DNA of 60,769 bases, from contig JAGNYI010000017.1 in assembly GCA_017985015.1 (NCBI GenBank), forward strand, positions 1-60,769, in the 5' to 3' direction. The translations under genes were made by a program, and so were the position numbers. This stretch comes from Giesbergeria sp. Its GTDB lineage: Bacteria > Pseudomonadota > Gammaproteobacteria > Burkholderiales > Burkholderiaceae_C. The notes below the pieces were generated by a model, which was given only the letters and a program-made list of their open reading frames with translations, had not been told where the DNA came from and did not search any database. Of this stretch, positions 1-8,096 are shown in pieces. Numbering within the stretch: the first letter of the stretch is position 1; every line of letters begins with the position of its first letter.

Positions 1-63
1 GAAGTGCTGGCCGCACTCAAGATCAAGAAACCCGTCCACGACGCTCAAATGCCCCTGTTGTAG
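1..63 (+). CDS. possible 3' end of a truncated gene
   Basis: An open frame runs from the first base of the window to a TAG at 61-63 and reads EVLAALKIKKPVHDAQMPLL. It could be the C-terminus of a gene that begins outside the window. Twenty residues are too few to assign a family. The 169 bases between this stop and the next gene show no other feature that I can support. Confidence 0.25.
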   Translation, partial: EVLAALKIKKPVHDAQMPLL

Positions 64-232
64 TGGCAGGCCGGAAGGCTCGCCCTATACAGATCAATAG
101 CTTACGGAGCTTGGTGTCGAACTCGGGGGGCCAAGCACGCGGGATCTTCAAGCCACGCTACGCGAATTTTTGTGATGCAGTTGCGGCTGCATAATCAATT
201 CGTTGCACTTCAGATTTGAACTCGAAAAAACA

Positions 233-3217
233 ATGCATCGCACATTTGCCTGGCTGGTGCTGCTTCCGTTCTTTCTTCTCTGTTCCGGGCGGGTCAGTGC
301 GACCTCGGCGGTTTCGCTTTCGCAAGAAGAACAGGCCTTGGTGCAAAGGCATGTGCCGGTCAAGATCGGTGTGGTCTCGGGCAACGAACCCTACAGCTTT
401 TACCGGGACGGAAAGATCAACGGCTTTTCGATTGACATCCTGCATGCGATCGAGGCGCGCACCGGCCTGCAGTTCGATATCCGGGTCGGCAACTGGACCG
501 AGGTCTACAACTCCTTCAAAGACGGTCGGCTCGATGCCATCGACGCGATTTCCATGACCGAGCCGCGCAAGGCCTTCACGCTCTATACAAACCCCTACCA
601 TTTGCGGGAAATTGTCTTGTTCGAGAGTGCTGTCAATCCGCTGGCCGACTACCGCGGTTTCGACAACTTGAAAGCAAATAAAAAGATCGGCGTCATCAAG
701 GATATCTACTACAAAAGCTGGCTGCAAAATCGCAAGGACATCGAGATCATTGAGTATGGCAATTACGTCGATCTGATGAAATCTCTGGCGTTCGGGTGGC
801 TCGATGGCGTAGTCACCGGTGAACTGACAGGCGAATACCTAGCCCGTGAAAACAACCTACCTAACCTGCGGGTGGCCGGGCCGCTCGGTATCGCCGGGCT
901 GGAAAAAGAGGACTACCGGATCGGCGTGAACAAGAACCAGGCGGTACTGCACAGCATCATCAGCAAGGGGCTGGATGCGATACCGCCGCAAGAGCGGGAG
1001 CAGTTAGAGGCGCGCTGGCGGAAATATCGGGGCGGTAGCCCGAAGGTGATCAAGAAGCTCACCCTGACCCGCACAGAGGAAGCGTTCGTGCGGCAGCACC
1101 CGGTATTCAAAGTCGGGCTGATGCCAGATTACGAACCCTTCAGTTTTGTCTCAAAAGGCGAGGTCAAAGGATTTTCGGTGGCGCTGCTCGACCGGATTGC
1201 GGACAGCACCGGCATGCGGTTTGAACCGGTCATCGATAACTGGGCGAAGCTGCTCGACGCATTTCGTGACGGAAAAATCGATGTCATTGGCAATATTTCG
1301 TATACGGAAAAGCGCAAGGCCTACACCCTGTTTTCGCGCGATTACTACCGTATCCCCAACGTCATCTTCGTGAGAAACGATTTTGGCGCTTATGCGGGAT
1401 TGACGTCGCTGCGTGGCAAGCGGGTCGGTACAACGCGTGACATTTTCTACAAGGAACCGCTGTCAGCCCTGCTTGGCGGAACCTTGATGGAATTCGATTC
1501 CCAGGAAGAGATGATGAAGGCGCTGTCGTTCGGCCGCGTCGACGCGGTGGCAACGGCGCTCAATACGGGCAATAACCATGTCAAAAAGCTGGGGCTGGTG
1601 AACGTCGAAATTGCCGGCGAGCTGACCTTGAAAGGCGTCGATTACGAAGATCTGCGCTTCGGGGTGAGACCAGAGCTTGGGCAGCTACAAGGATTGATTG
1701 AAAAAGCGCTGGATGCGTTGTCTGTTGAGGAAACGATGGACATTGAAAACCGCTGGCTGTCCGCGCCGTCGTTTTCACCCAAACTGCGTTCGGCCGGCCT
1801 GACGCCCGATGAGCGCGCGTACCTGGAGCAGCGGGGGGCGATCCGGGTCTGCGCCGCACCCGACTGGAAGCCCTATGAAGCGGTCGACAACGATGGCAAC
1901 CATATAGGCATTGCCGCCGATTTCACGGCACTGATGGCGCAACGGGGCGGGTTTGTACTGGAAACAGTACCGACGCGCTCCCGAACTGAGTCGCTGGAAT
2001 ACTTGCAGGCGCGCAAATGCGACATCCTGGCGCTGGCCGCAGAAACCACCGAGCGCAAGCGCACTCTGGATTTCACCAGCCCCTACCTGCAGGTGCCGAA
2101 CGTAATCGCCACCTCGGTCAACAGGCCGTTTATCGACCGTATCGAGGACCTGAAGGACAAACCGCTGGGCTTGTTGCGCGGCAGTGACTTCAACCAGCTG
2201 CTGCGCACACGCTATCCGGGTATCCGGCTGGTGGAAGTGGCCAGCGAACGCGAAGGCATCGCCCAAACACAGAAGGGCGAATTGTTCGGCTACATCGGCA
2301 GCATGGCGAGCATCGGCTACCTGATCCAGAAAGAAAGGATTGCCGATATCAAGATCGGCGGACGCCTGTTCGATGACTGGCCACTCGGTATTGCAACGCG
2401 CAATGACCAGCCACAATTGCATGCGATTTTCCAGAAACTGGTCGATTCGCTGGAGCCCACGGAACGCCAGCAAATCCTGGACCGCTGGTTTGCGGTGCAA
2501 AATGCGCCAGAATTCGACTACCGACTGATGTGGAAGATTCTGGCGGGGGCGCTGATTGTGCTGCTCGGTTTTCTGTATTGGAGCCAGAAACTGCGGCGCC
2601 TGAACCTGCAGCTTGCGACAGCCAACGCGCAACTGCAGGAAATCACCCTGCGCGATCCGCTGACCGGCCTGCATAACCGCAAATACCTGAACGAAAGAAT
2701 CAGCGAAGTCTTCAGTCTGTGTCAAAGAAATGGCCTCCGATTTTCGATTGCAATGATCGACATCGACCACTTTAAAGATTTGAACGACCGCTACGGGCAT
2801 CCTTTCGGCGATGTCTGTCTGCAGCAGATTGGTGGCATCCTGGCGCAGCATTTCCAGCGCGACTCGGATGCGGTGGCCCGATACGGGGGCGAGGAATTTA
2901 TCGTCTTCCTGTCGGCTGACAGTGAGAGCGAGTTCTACGCGCATCTGGAGCGGTTGCGCCGGCAGATTGAAGTGCAGGTGCTGGCGCTGGATGGGGTGAC
3001 AGCCCAAGTGACTGTCAGTATGGGAGGATATTCAGCCATCCCGCGCCAGAACGATCGCCACGACGAGTTCGTGGCGGCTGCAGATGCCGCCTTGTACGAA
3101 GCGAAAAACGCCGGCAGGAACCGCATCGTGCTGCGACCGGCCACAGACGCTGCACTGCCATCGCAGGCAAAGGGTGCTCCGGTATCGATGGATTTTCAAT
3201 CCATCGCCAAGGTGTAG
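233..3217 (+). CDS. membrane diguanylate cyclase with three periplasmic solute-binding domains
   Basis: This is a 994-residue sensor protein that should make c-di-GMP in response to a periplasmic ligand. The ATG at 233 is preferred over an upstream TTG at 203 because it opens directly into a signal peptide (MHRTFAWLVLLPFFLLCSG). Three consecutive SBP_bac_3-type domains (about residues 35-265, 280-510 and 530-750) carry the usual pattern G(D/N)ExPYSF, then KG(F/I), as in amino-acid-binding proteins and BvgS/EvgS-type sensors. One membrane helix follows near 765-785. A GGDEF domain then carries GGEEF near residue 885, preceded five residues earlier by RDSD, an intact product-inhibition I-site. 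The active site therefore looks functional. The ligand is unknown; polar amino acids are only a family-based guess. The next gene is another c-di-GMP protein on the same strand 61 bp away. Confidence 0.9.
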   Translation: MHRTFAWLVLLPFFLLCSGRVSATSAVSLSQEEQALVQRHVPVKIGVVSGNEPYSFYRDGKINGFSIDILHAIEARTGLQFDIRVGNWTEVYNSFKDGRLDAIDAISMTEPRKAFTLYTNPYHLREIVLFESAVNPLADYRGFDNLKANKKIGVIKDIYYKSWLQNRKDIEIIEYGNYVDLMKSLAFGWLDGVVTGELTGEYLARENNLPNLRVAGPLGIAGLEKEDYRIGVNKNQAVLHSIISKGLDAIPPQEREQLEARWRKYRGGSPKVIKKLTLTRTEEAFVRQHPVFKVGLMPDYEPFSFVSKGEVKGFSVALLDRIADSTGMRFEPVIDNWAKLLDAFRDGKIDVIGNISYTEKRKAYTLFSRDYYRIPNVIFVRNDFGAYAGLTSLRGKRVGTTRDIFYKEPLSALLGGTLMEFDSQEEMMKALSFGRVDAVATALNTGNNHVKKLGLVNVEIAGELTLKGVDYEDLRFGVRPELGQLQGLIEKALDALSVEETMDIENRWLSAPSFSPKLRSAGLTPDERAYLEQRGAIRVCAAPDWKPYEAVDNDGNHIGIAADFTALMAQRGGFVLETVPTRSRTESLEYLQARKCDILALAAETTERKRTLDFTSPYLQVPNVIATSVNRPFIDRIEDLKDKPLGLLRGSDFNQLLRTRYPGIRLVEVASEREGIAQTQKGELFGYIGSMASIGYLIQKERIADIKIGGRLFDDWPLGIATRNDQPQLHAIFQKLVDSLEPTERQQILDRWFAVQNAPEFDYRLMWKILAGALIVLLGFLYWSQKLRRLNLQLATANAQLQEITLRDPLTGLHNRKYLNERISEVFSLCQRNGLRFSIAMIDIDHFKDLNDRYGHPFGDVCLQQIGGILAQHFQRDSDAVARYGGEEFIVFLSADSESEFYAHLERLRRQIEVQVLALDGVTAQVTVSMGGYSAIPRQNDRHDEFVAAADAALYEAKNAGRNRIVLRPATDAALPSQAKGAPVSMDFQSIAKV

Positions 3218-3278
3218 CGCCATCATGAATTGACGCGTCTTTATCTTTTTACGGCCCAATTCAAAATCAACCTTCCGT

Positions 3279-6200
3279 ATGACCGCCCCGTCTTACTACC
3301 ATGCTCTGTTTACGGCGGCTGGCGATTCCATGGTGGTGCGCGACGAGGCGGGGCGGGCGGTCGATTGCAACCCGGCTGCCTGCGCGCTGCTGGCATGTAG
3401 CCGTGAACAACTCTTGGGCACCACACCGCTTGACTGGGCACCGGCGCTTCAACCCGATGGGCGCGCCAGCGCCAACCACGTGGCAGAGGTGCTGGGGCGC
3501 GTGCATGCGGGTGAGGCGGTCTCGTTCGACTGGGTCAACCGCCGTCTGGACGGTGCCTTGGTTCACGCCGAGGTGACGGTGCGTTGCCTCATCCAAGAGG
3601 GCCGGACGCTGCACTTTGCCATCAGTCGCGATGTCACCGAGCGAGAGCAATTGTTGGCTGCTGTTCAGGAGCGTGAACGCCGACTGCACACGGTGCTGGA
3701 GCATGCGGTCGACGCCCTGTTTATCGCCGATCAAAGCGGCGCTTACCAGTATGTCAACCAGGCGGCGATCGACATGCTGGGCTACACGCGCGAGGAGCTG
3801 CTGAGCATGGCCATTGCGGACCTGGTCGAGACGGAAGAACTGGCCGGGGTATTGGAAGACTTTGCCGGGTTGTTGCAAGGTAAACAGGTCGCCGTCGAAA
3901 CCCGTATGCGCCACCGCAGTGGCCGCCTGATTCCGGTGGAGTTGCGCGCCGCCCTGTTGCCCGACGGGCGTCCCTTTGGGTCCTGCCGCGACATTACCGA
4001 GCGCGTGCAAGCGCAGCGCCAGCTGCAAGAGTCCGAAGAGCGGTTTCGCAATTTGTTCGAAAAGGCTCCGCTGCCGTACCAGTCCCTGGACATGGGCGCC
4101 AACATTCTCACGGTCAATGACGCCTGGCTGCGGCTGATGGGCGAGACCCGGCGCGAGGACGTGATCGGCAAGTGCATGACGGAGTACCTGGTCGACGATT
4201 CCTTGCCGACGCTGGCCGAGAATTTTCCGCAGTTTGTGCAGCGCGGTTCGGTGAACGGCCCTGTGTTTGACGTGCAGGCACGCGACGGCGCAGTGCGCCG
4301 GGTGATGGTGACCGGACGCATCGGCCATGACGCCCAGGGCAACGCGCAACGCACGCATTGCATCCTTAGCGACATCACCGAGCGCTGGCAGATCGAGGTC
4401 CAGCGCGAGGAGGCGCTGGCGTTTATGCAAGCGGCGTTCGAGCAATCGCCGTCGGGGATTCTGATTGCCGATGCGCCCGATGTGCGTATCCGCCTGGCCA
4501 ATGCTGCCGCGTTGGGCATTCGCGGTGCAGATGCCGCAGCGCTGACCGATATCGAGGTGCAGGCCCATGCCGACCGGTGGCATGCGCTGCGGCTCGATGG
4601 CACACGCTACCCATCGCATGAGCTACCGCTGTCGCGTGCCGTGTTGCACGGCGAAACCACACACGGCGAGGAAATGGTCATCTGCAATGAAGCCGGTGAA
4701 AACCGCACGGTGCTTGTCAATGCCGCGCCGATTTGGCGCGGCGGCGTTATCACGTCGGGCATTGTGGTGTTTCACGACATTACCGAGCAAAAGAAGGCGC
4801 AGGCCGAGCTGCACCTGTACGCCCGGATTTTTGCAAACAACGGTGAAGCCATCGTGATCACCGACCAAAACAACCGCATCGTGGCCATCAACCCCGCGTT
4901 CACGCGGCTCACCGGCTTTGAGATTGACGAATTGCGCGGGCAAAATCCACGCGTGCTGGCCAGTGGCCGCACCCCTGCCGAGACCTACCGCAGCCTATGG
5001 TCGCATCTGAGTGAGACCGACTTCTGGATCGGTGAGCTGTGGGATCTGCACAAGGACGGCAGCGAACACCCGAAGTCGGCGGCGATTTCGGCGATTCGCG
5101 ACGAACACGGTGTGGTGACCCATTACATGGCCAGTTGTGTTGACATTACCGAGCGCAAGGCGGCGCAAGAGCAGGTGGAGTACCTGGCGCGCCACGACGT
5201 ACTGACCGGGCTAATCAACCGCCACGACCTGGAAAGCCGCATGGAGCAGGCGCTGCGCTTTGCGCTGCGCGACGACAGCAAGATGGCGGTGATGTTCATC
5301 GACCTGGACCGCTTCAAGACCGTCAATGACTCGCTTGGGCACCATGTGGGGGACCGCTTGCTGGCACAGGTCGCGCCGCGCCTGCTGGCCTGCGTGCGTG
5401 ACAGCGACATCGTGGCGCGACTGGGGGGCGACGAATTTGTGGTGGTGTTGACCGACTTGGCGGCCGCGCTGGACGCCGCCAGCATTGCCGGGAGCATTTT
5501 GCAGAGCCTGGCCGAACCCTATTTGGTGGAAGGGCACACCCTGAATTCGAGCACCAGCATTGGCGTTAGCGTGTTTCCTCAAGACGGCACGGACACCGGC
5601 AGTTTGATGAAGGCGGCTGATACGGCGATGTACCACGCCAAGGCACAAGGGCGCAACAACGTGCAATTTTTTACCACCAGCATGAACGCCGAGGTGCAAG
5701 AGCGACTGCTGCTGGAGCGCGACTTGCGGGTGGCGCTGCGCGAGCGCCAGTTGACGGTGCATTACCAACCCAAGGTTCGCGCCGCCGACGCCAGCGTGTG
5801 CGGCGTTGAAGCACTGGCGCGTTGGCCGCATCCCACGCTGGGCATGGTGTCGCCAGCTAAATTCATCGTCATTGCCGAAGAATGCGGTTTGATTGACGAG
5901 CTGGGCGAGTGGGTGCTGAACGAAGCGTGTGGTCAGTTGGCGGCCTGGCACGCGCTGGGCTGGCGCCACTTGAGCATGGCGGTGAACCTGAGCGCACACC
6001 AGCTGCGTGCACCCAACCTGGTCGCCGTGGTCAGCGCCACGCTGGCACGCCACAGCTTGGCGGGCAATGATCTTGAGCTTGAAGTGACCGAGTCGGTCGC
6101 CATGGCCGACCCAGAGCGCGCCATTGGCCAACTGCAGCAGCTGCGCGCGCTGGGGGTACGTTTGGCGATTGATGATTTTGGCACCGGCTACTCCAGCTTG

Positions 6201-6464
6201 GCCTACCTCAAGTTGCTACCGATCCAGACCCTCAAGCTTGACATTGCGTTTGTGCGCGACATTGAAACCGACGAAAACGATGCAGCCATCAGTGCCGCCA
6301 CCTTGGCCCTGGCGCACAGTCTGGGTCGCAGTGTTGTCGCCGAAGGAGTCGAGACCGAAGGGCAGCGCCAATTTCTGCGCCAGCACCATTGCGATGTGTT
6401 GCAAGGCTATCTGTTTGGCCGGCCAGAGTCCGCGGCTACCTGGACCGCACGTTGGCAGGCGTAG
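3279..6464 (+). CDS. multi-PAS GGDEF-EAL c-di-GMP cyclase/phosphodiesterase
   Basis: This 1061-residue protein has no obvious signal peptide or membrane helix and is probably cytoplasmic. The first 630 residues hold about five PAS repeats; several end in the PAC-type signature DITER (for example RDITERVQAQ). The GGDEF domain follows with GGDEF intact near residue 716. The EAL domain has EALARW near 844, then VNLSAHQL, the EVTES glutamate, DDFGTGYSSL near 964, the TLKLD lysine and AEGVETEGQ. All metal-binding and catalytic positions expected of an active phosphodiesterase are present, so both activities are possible. It lies 61 bp behind the SBP-GGDEF gene on the same strand, which suggests a functional pair. 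No strong Shine-Dalgarno sequence is visible before the ATG. Confidence 0.92.
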   Translation: MTAPSYYHALFTAAGDSMVVRDEAGRAVDCNPAACALLACSREQLLGTTPLDWAPALQPDGRASANHVAEVLGRVHAGEAVSFDWVNRRLDGALVHAEVTVRCLIQEGRTLHFAISRDVTEREQLLAAVQERERRLHTVLEHAVDALFIADQSGAYQYVNQAAIDMLGYTREELLSMAIADLVETEELAGVLEDFAGLLQGKQVAVETRMRHRSGRLIPVELRAALLPDGRPFGSCRDITERVQAQRQLQESEERFRNLFEKAPLPYQSLDMGANILTVNDAWLRLMGETRREDVIGKCMTEYLVDDSLPTLAENFPQFVQRGSVNGPVFDVQARDGAVRRVMVTGRIGHDAQGNAQRTHCILSDITERWQIEVQREEALAFMQAAFEQSPSGILIADAPDVRIRLANAAALGIRGADAAALTDIEVQAHADRWHALRLDGTRYPSHELPLSRAVLHGETTHGEEMVICNEAGENRTVLVNAAPIWRGGVITSGIVVFHDITEQKKAQAELHLYARIFANNGEAIVITDQNNRIVAINPAFTRLTGFEIDELRGQNPRVLASGRTPAETYRSLWSHLSETDFWIGELWDLHKDGSEHPKSAAISAIRDEHGVVTHYMASCVDITERKAAQEQVEYLARHDVLTGLINRHDLESRMEQALRFALRDDSKMAVMFIDLDRFKTVNDSLGHHVGDRLLAQVAPRLLACVRDSDIVARLGGDEFVVVLTDLAAALDAASIAGSILQSLAEPYLVEGHTLNSSTSIGVSVFPQDGTDTGSLMKAADTAMYHAKAQGRNNVQFFTTSMNAEVQERLLLERDLRVALRERQLTVHYQPKVRAADASVCGVEALARWPHPTLGMVSPAKFIVIAEECGLIDELGEWVLNEACGQLAAWHALGWRHLSMAVNLSAHQLRAPNLVAVVSATLARHSLAGNDLELEVTESVAMADPERAIGQLQQLRALGVRLAIDDFGTGYSSLAYLKLLPIQTLKLDIAFVRDIETDENDAAISAATLALAHSLGRSVVAEGVETEGQRQFLRQHHCDVLQGYLFGRPESAATWTARWQA

Positions 6465-6689
6465 CACCCTTGGGGTAGGTAGAGAAATTTACAAAATTTC
6501 CCGTTTCAGTCAAGAAATAAGCGAATTTCTTCAGTTGCCTGCCAAGGAGGCAGAGGCCGCGTGATTTTGGAGACCACATCGTCCGGGAACACCGTCCAAC
6601 GATCTGCCCGAGGCAACTGCTCCGCAACCGTTTTTAAATGGCTGAGAGCGGCATGCCACAGACGCTGCGACACTCTGCCCGACCGGCGC

Positions 6690-7007
6690 TTAGATCTGTT
6701 CTGCAGCGATCCAGTGCAGGCCCTTGCCACGGCTGTAGTAATAGTCTCCTTGCGGACTGATTACGACCGCGCGGAGCGTTTCCGGGTCTGAAAAATAGCG
6801 CCAGCCATAGCCCGGTGCGTCAGCGGCGGCTTCGTGCACCACCGTCTGCATGCCATGGTCAAAGCCATTTGAGCCATCTGAGGCACGCTTTTCCGTGGTC
6901 TGCTGGCGGTCGTGGCGCTGTTCGTGCTCGCGATCCCCGGCCAGCAAGGGGGTGCTGATGGCGGCTGCCATCAGAGCAATGGAAGCGAGAAGTGCGGTCG
7001 GTTGCAT
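6690..7007 (-). CDS. small exported protein of unknown function
   Basis: A 105-residue protein that I do not recognise. The start at 7007 is set by a clear AAGGAGATCACC ribosome binding site. It opens with a signal peptide (MQPTALLASIALMAAAISTP...LAG), then a very hydrophilic His/Arg/Gln-rich segment (EHEQRHDRQQ). The C-terminal half is rich in Trp and Tyr (YGWRYFSD, GDYYYSRGKGLHW). It is the last gene on the minus strand after apbE, 99 bp downstream of it, and may belong to the same electron-transfer operon. No cysteine or haem-binding motif is present. Confidence 0.7.
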   Translation of the reverse strand: MQPTALLASIALMAAAISTPLLAGDREHEQRHDRQQTTEKRASDGSNGFDHGMQTVVHEAAADAPGYGWRYFSDPETLRAVVISPQGDYYYSRGKGLHWIAAEQI

Positions 7008-7106
7008 GGTGATCTCCTTTGCATAGGTGTCCAGTCGGTGGCGACTGTGTGCACAGTCTGCGCTTGCCCTGATGAATCGCTGCTGAACGGCTTGTTGCAC
7101 GTTCGT

Positions 7107-8096
7107 TCATGCCAGGCTTGGCCGTACGGAGGGGGTGCCAAACCGCCCCAACCCCATCTCCACCAGCCCTTCGGGGCGGCGCAGCAGAAACAGCACTTCC
7201 AACCCCATGCGCTGCGCCAGTGCAAGGCCTTCGCCAGGGCCGGCCACCAGCAGGGCAGTGGCCCAGGCATCCGCGTGCATGCAGGTGCGCGCCAGCACGG
7301 TGACCGAGGCCACGGCGTTGTTCACTGGCGTGGCGCGGCGCGCGTCCATGGTGTGCGCAAGGCGCGCATCGCCCACCTCCATGTAGTGCCGGTAGTCGCC
7401 CGAGGTGGCCACGGCCAGGTCTTGCAGCTCGATCACCCCACGCACTGCGCGGTGCCCCGCTTCGGGAGATTCGAGCGCCACGGCCCAGGGCTCGCCGCTG
7501 GCCTGGTGGCCCACGGCGCGCAATTCCCCATCAAGCGCCGCCAGCGCATGCTGCACCCCGTGCTGCTGCAGCACGGCGGCCATACGGTCCACCGCATAGC
7601 CTTTGGCAATGCCGCACAAATCCAGCTGCACGGGGGCGCGCTTGCGGGCGCGGCCTGCTGGGCGGTCGAGTTCCAGGCCCTCGTGCATGGGGCACGGCGC
7701 GGTTTGGCGCGCGGTGTGGATCGCCTCGGCGTCGGGGGCATCGCGCACCGCACCAAAACCCCAGGCATCGACCAGCGCTCCGACGCAGGGATCAAACGCG
7801 CCAGCGCTCAGGCGATGGATGTCCATGGCGCAGGTCAGCACTTCCAGCATTTCAGGGGGCAGGTCCACCCAGGCGCCCACGGGTGCGCGGTTCAGGCGCA
7901 CCAGGTCGCTGCCCTGCTTCCAGGGGGACATCTGCGCGTCCACTTGCTGCACGGCAGCGGCAAGGCCTTGGTGCAGGGCCTTCTGATTCACAGAATCATC
8001 GGTGTCCACGCTGGCAGACCAGCGCGTGCCCATGGTCGGGCCATTCAGGGTGCTGCGCTGGAAGGGCGAGGCGACTTCAGAAGACATCTTCGGCAT
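7107..8096 (-). CDS. apbE: FAD:protein FMN transferase (ApbE family)
   Basis: ApbE enzymes transfer FMN from FAD to a Ser/Thr of a partner protein in a Mg-dependent reaction. The 329-residue product shows the family landmarks: MGTRWSASV near the N-terminus, the MSPW...S.L.R.N segment, GAFDPCVGALVDAWGFG, a GIAKGYAVD segment in the middle, and HADAWATAL near the C-terminus. It overlaps the end of the upstream PepSY-flavodoxin gene by 20 bases if the start at 8096 is used; an ATG at 8087 (MSSEV) is an alternative and still overlaps. No signal peptide or lipobox is visible at either start. That is unusual because most ApbE proteins act in the periplasm. Its likely substrate is the DUF2271 protein encoded in the same operon. 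Confidence 0.92.
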   Translation of the reverse strand: MPKMSSEVASPFQRSTLNGPTMGTRWSASVDTDDSVNQKALHQGLAAAVQQVDAQMSPWKQGSDLVRLNRAPVGAWVDLPPEMLEVLTCAMDIHRLSAGAFDPCVGALVDAWGFGAVRDAPDAEAIHTARQTAPCPMHEGLELDRPAGRARKRAPVQLDLCGIAKGYAVDRMAAVLQQHGVQHALAALDGELRAVGHQASGEPWAVALESPEAGHRAVRGVIELQDLAVATSGDYRHYMEVGDARLAHTMDARRATPVNNAVASVTVLARTCMHADAWATALLVAGPGEGLALAQRMGLEVLFLLRRPEGLVEMGLGRFGTPSVRPSLA

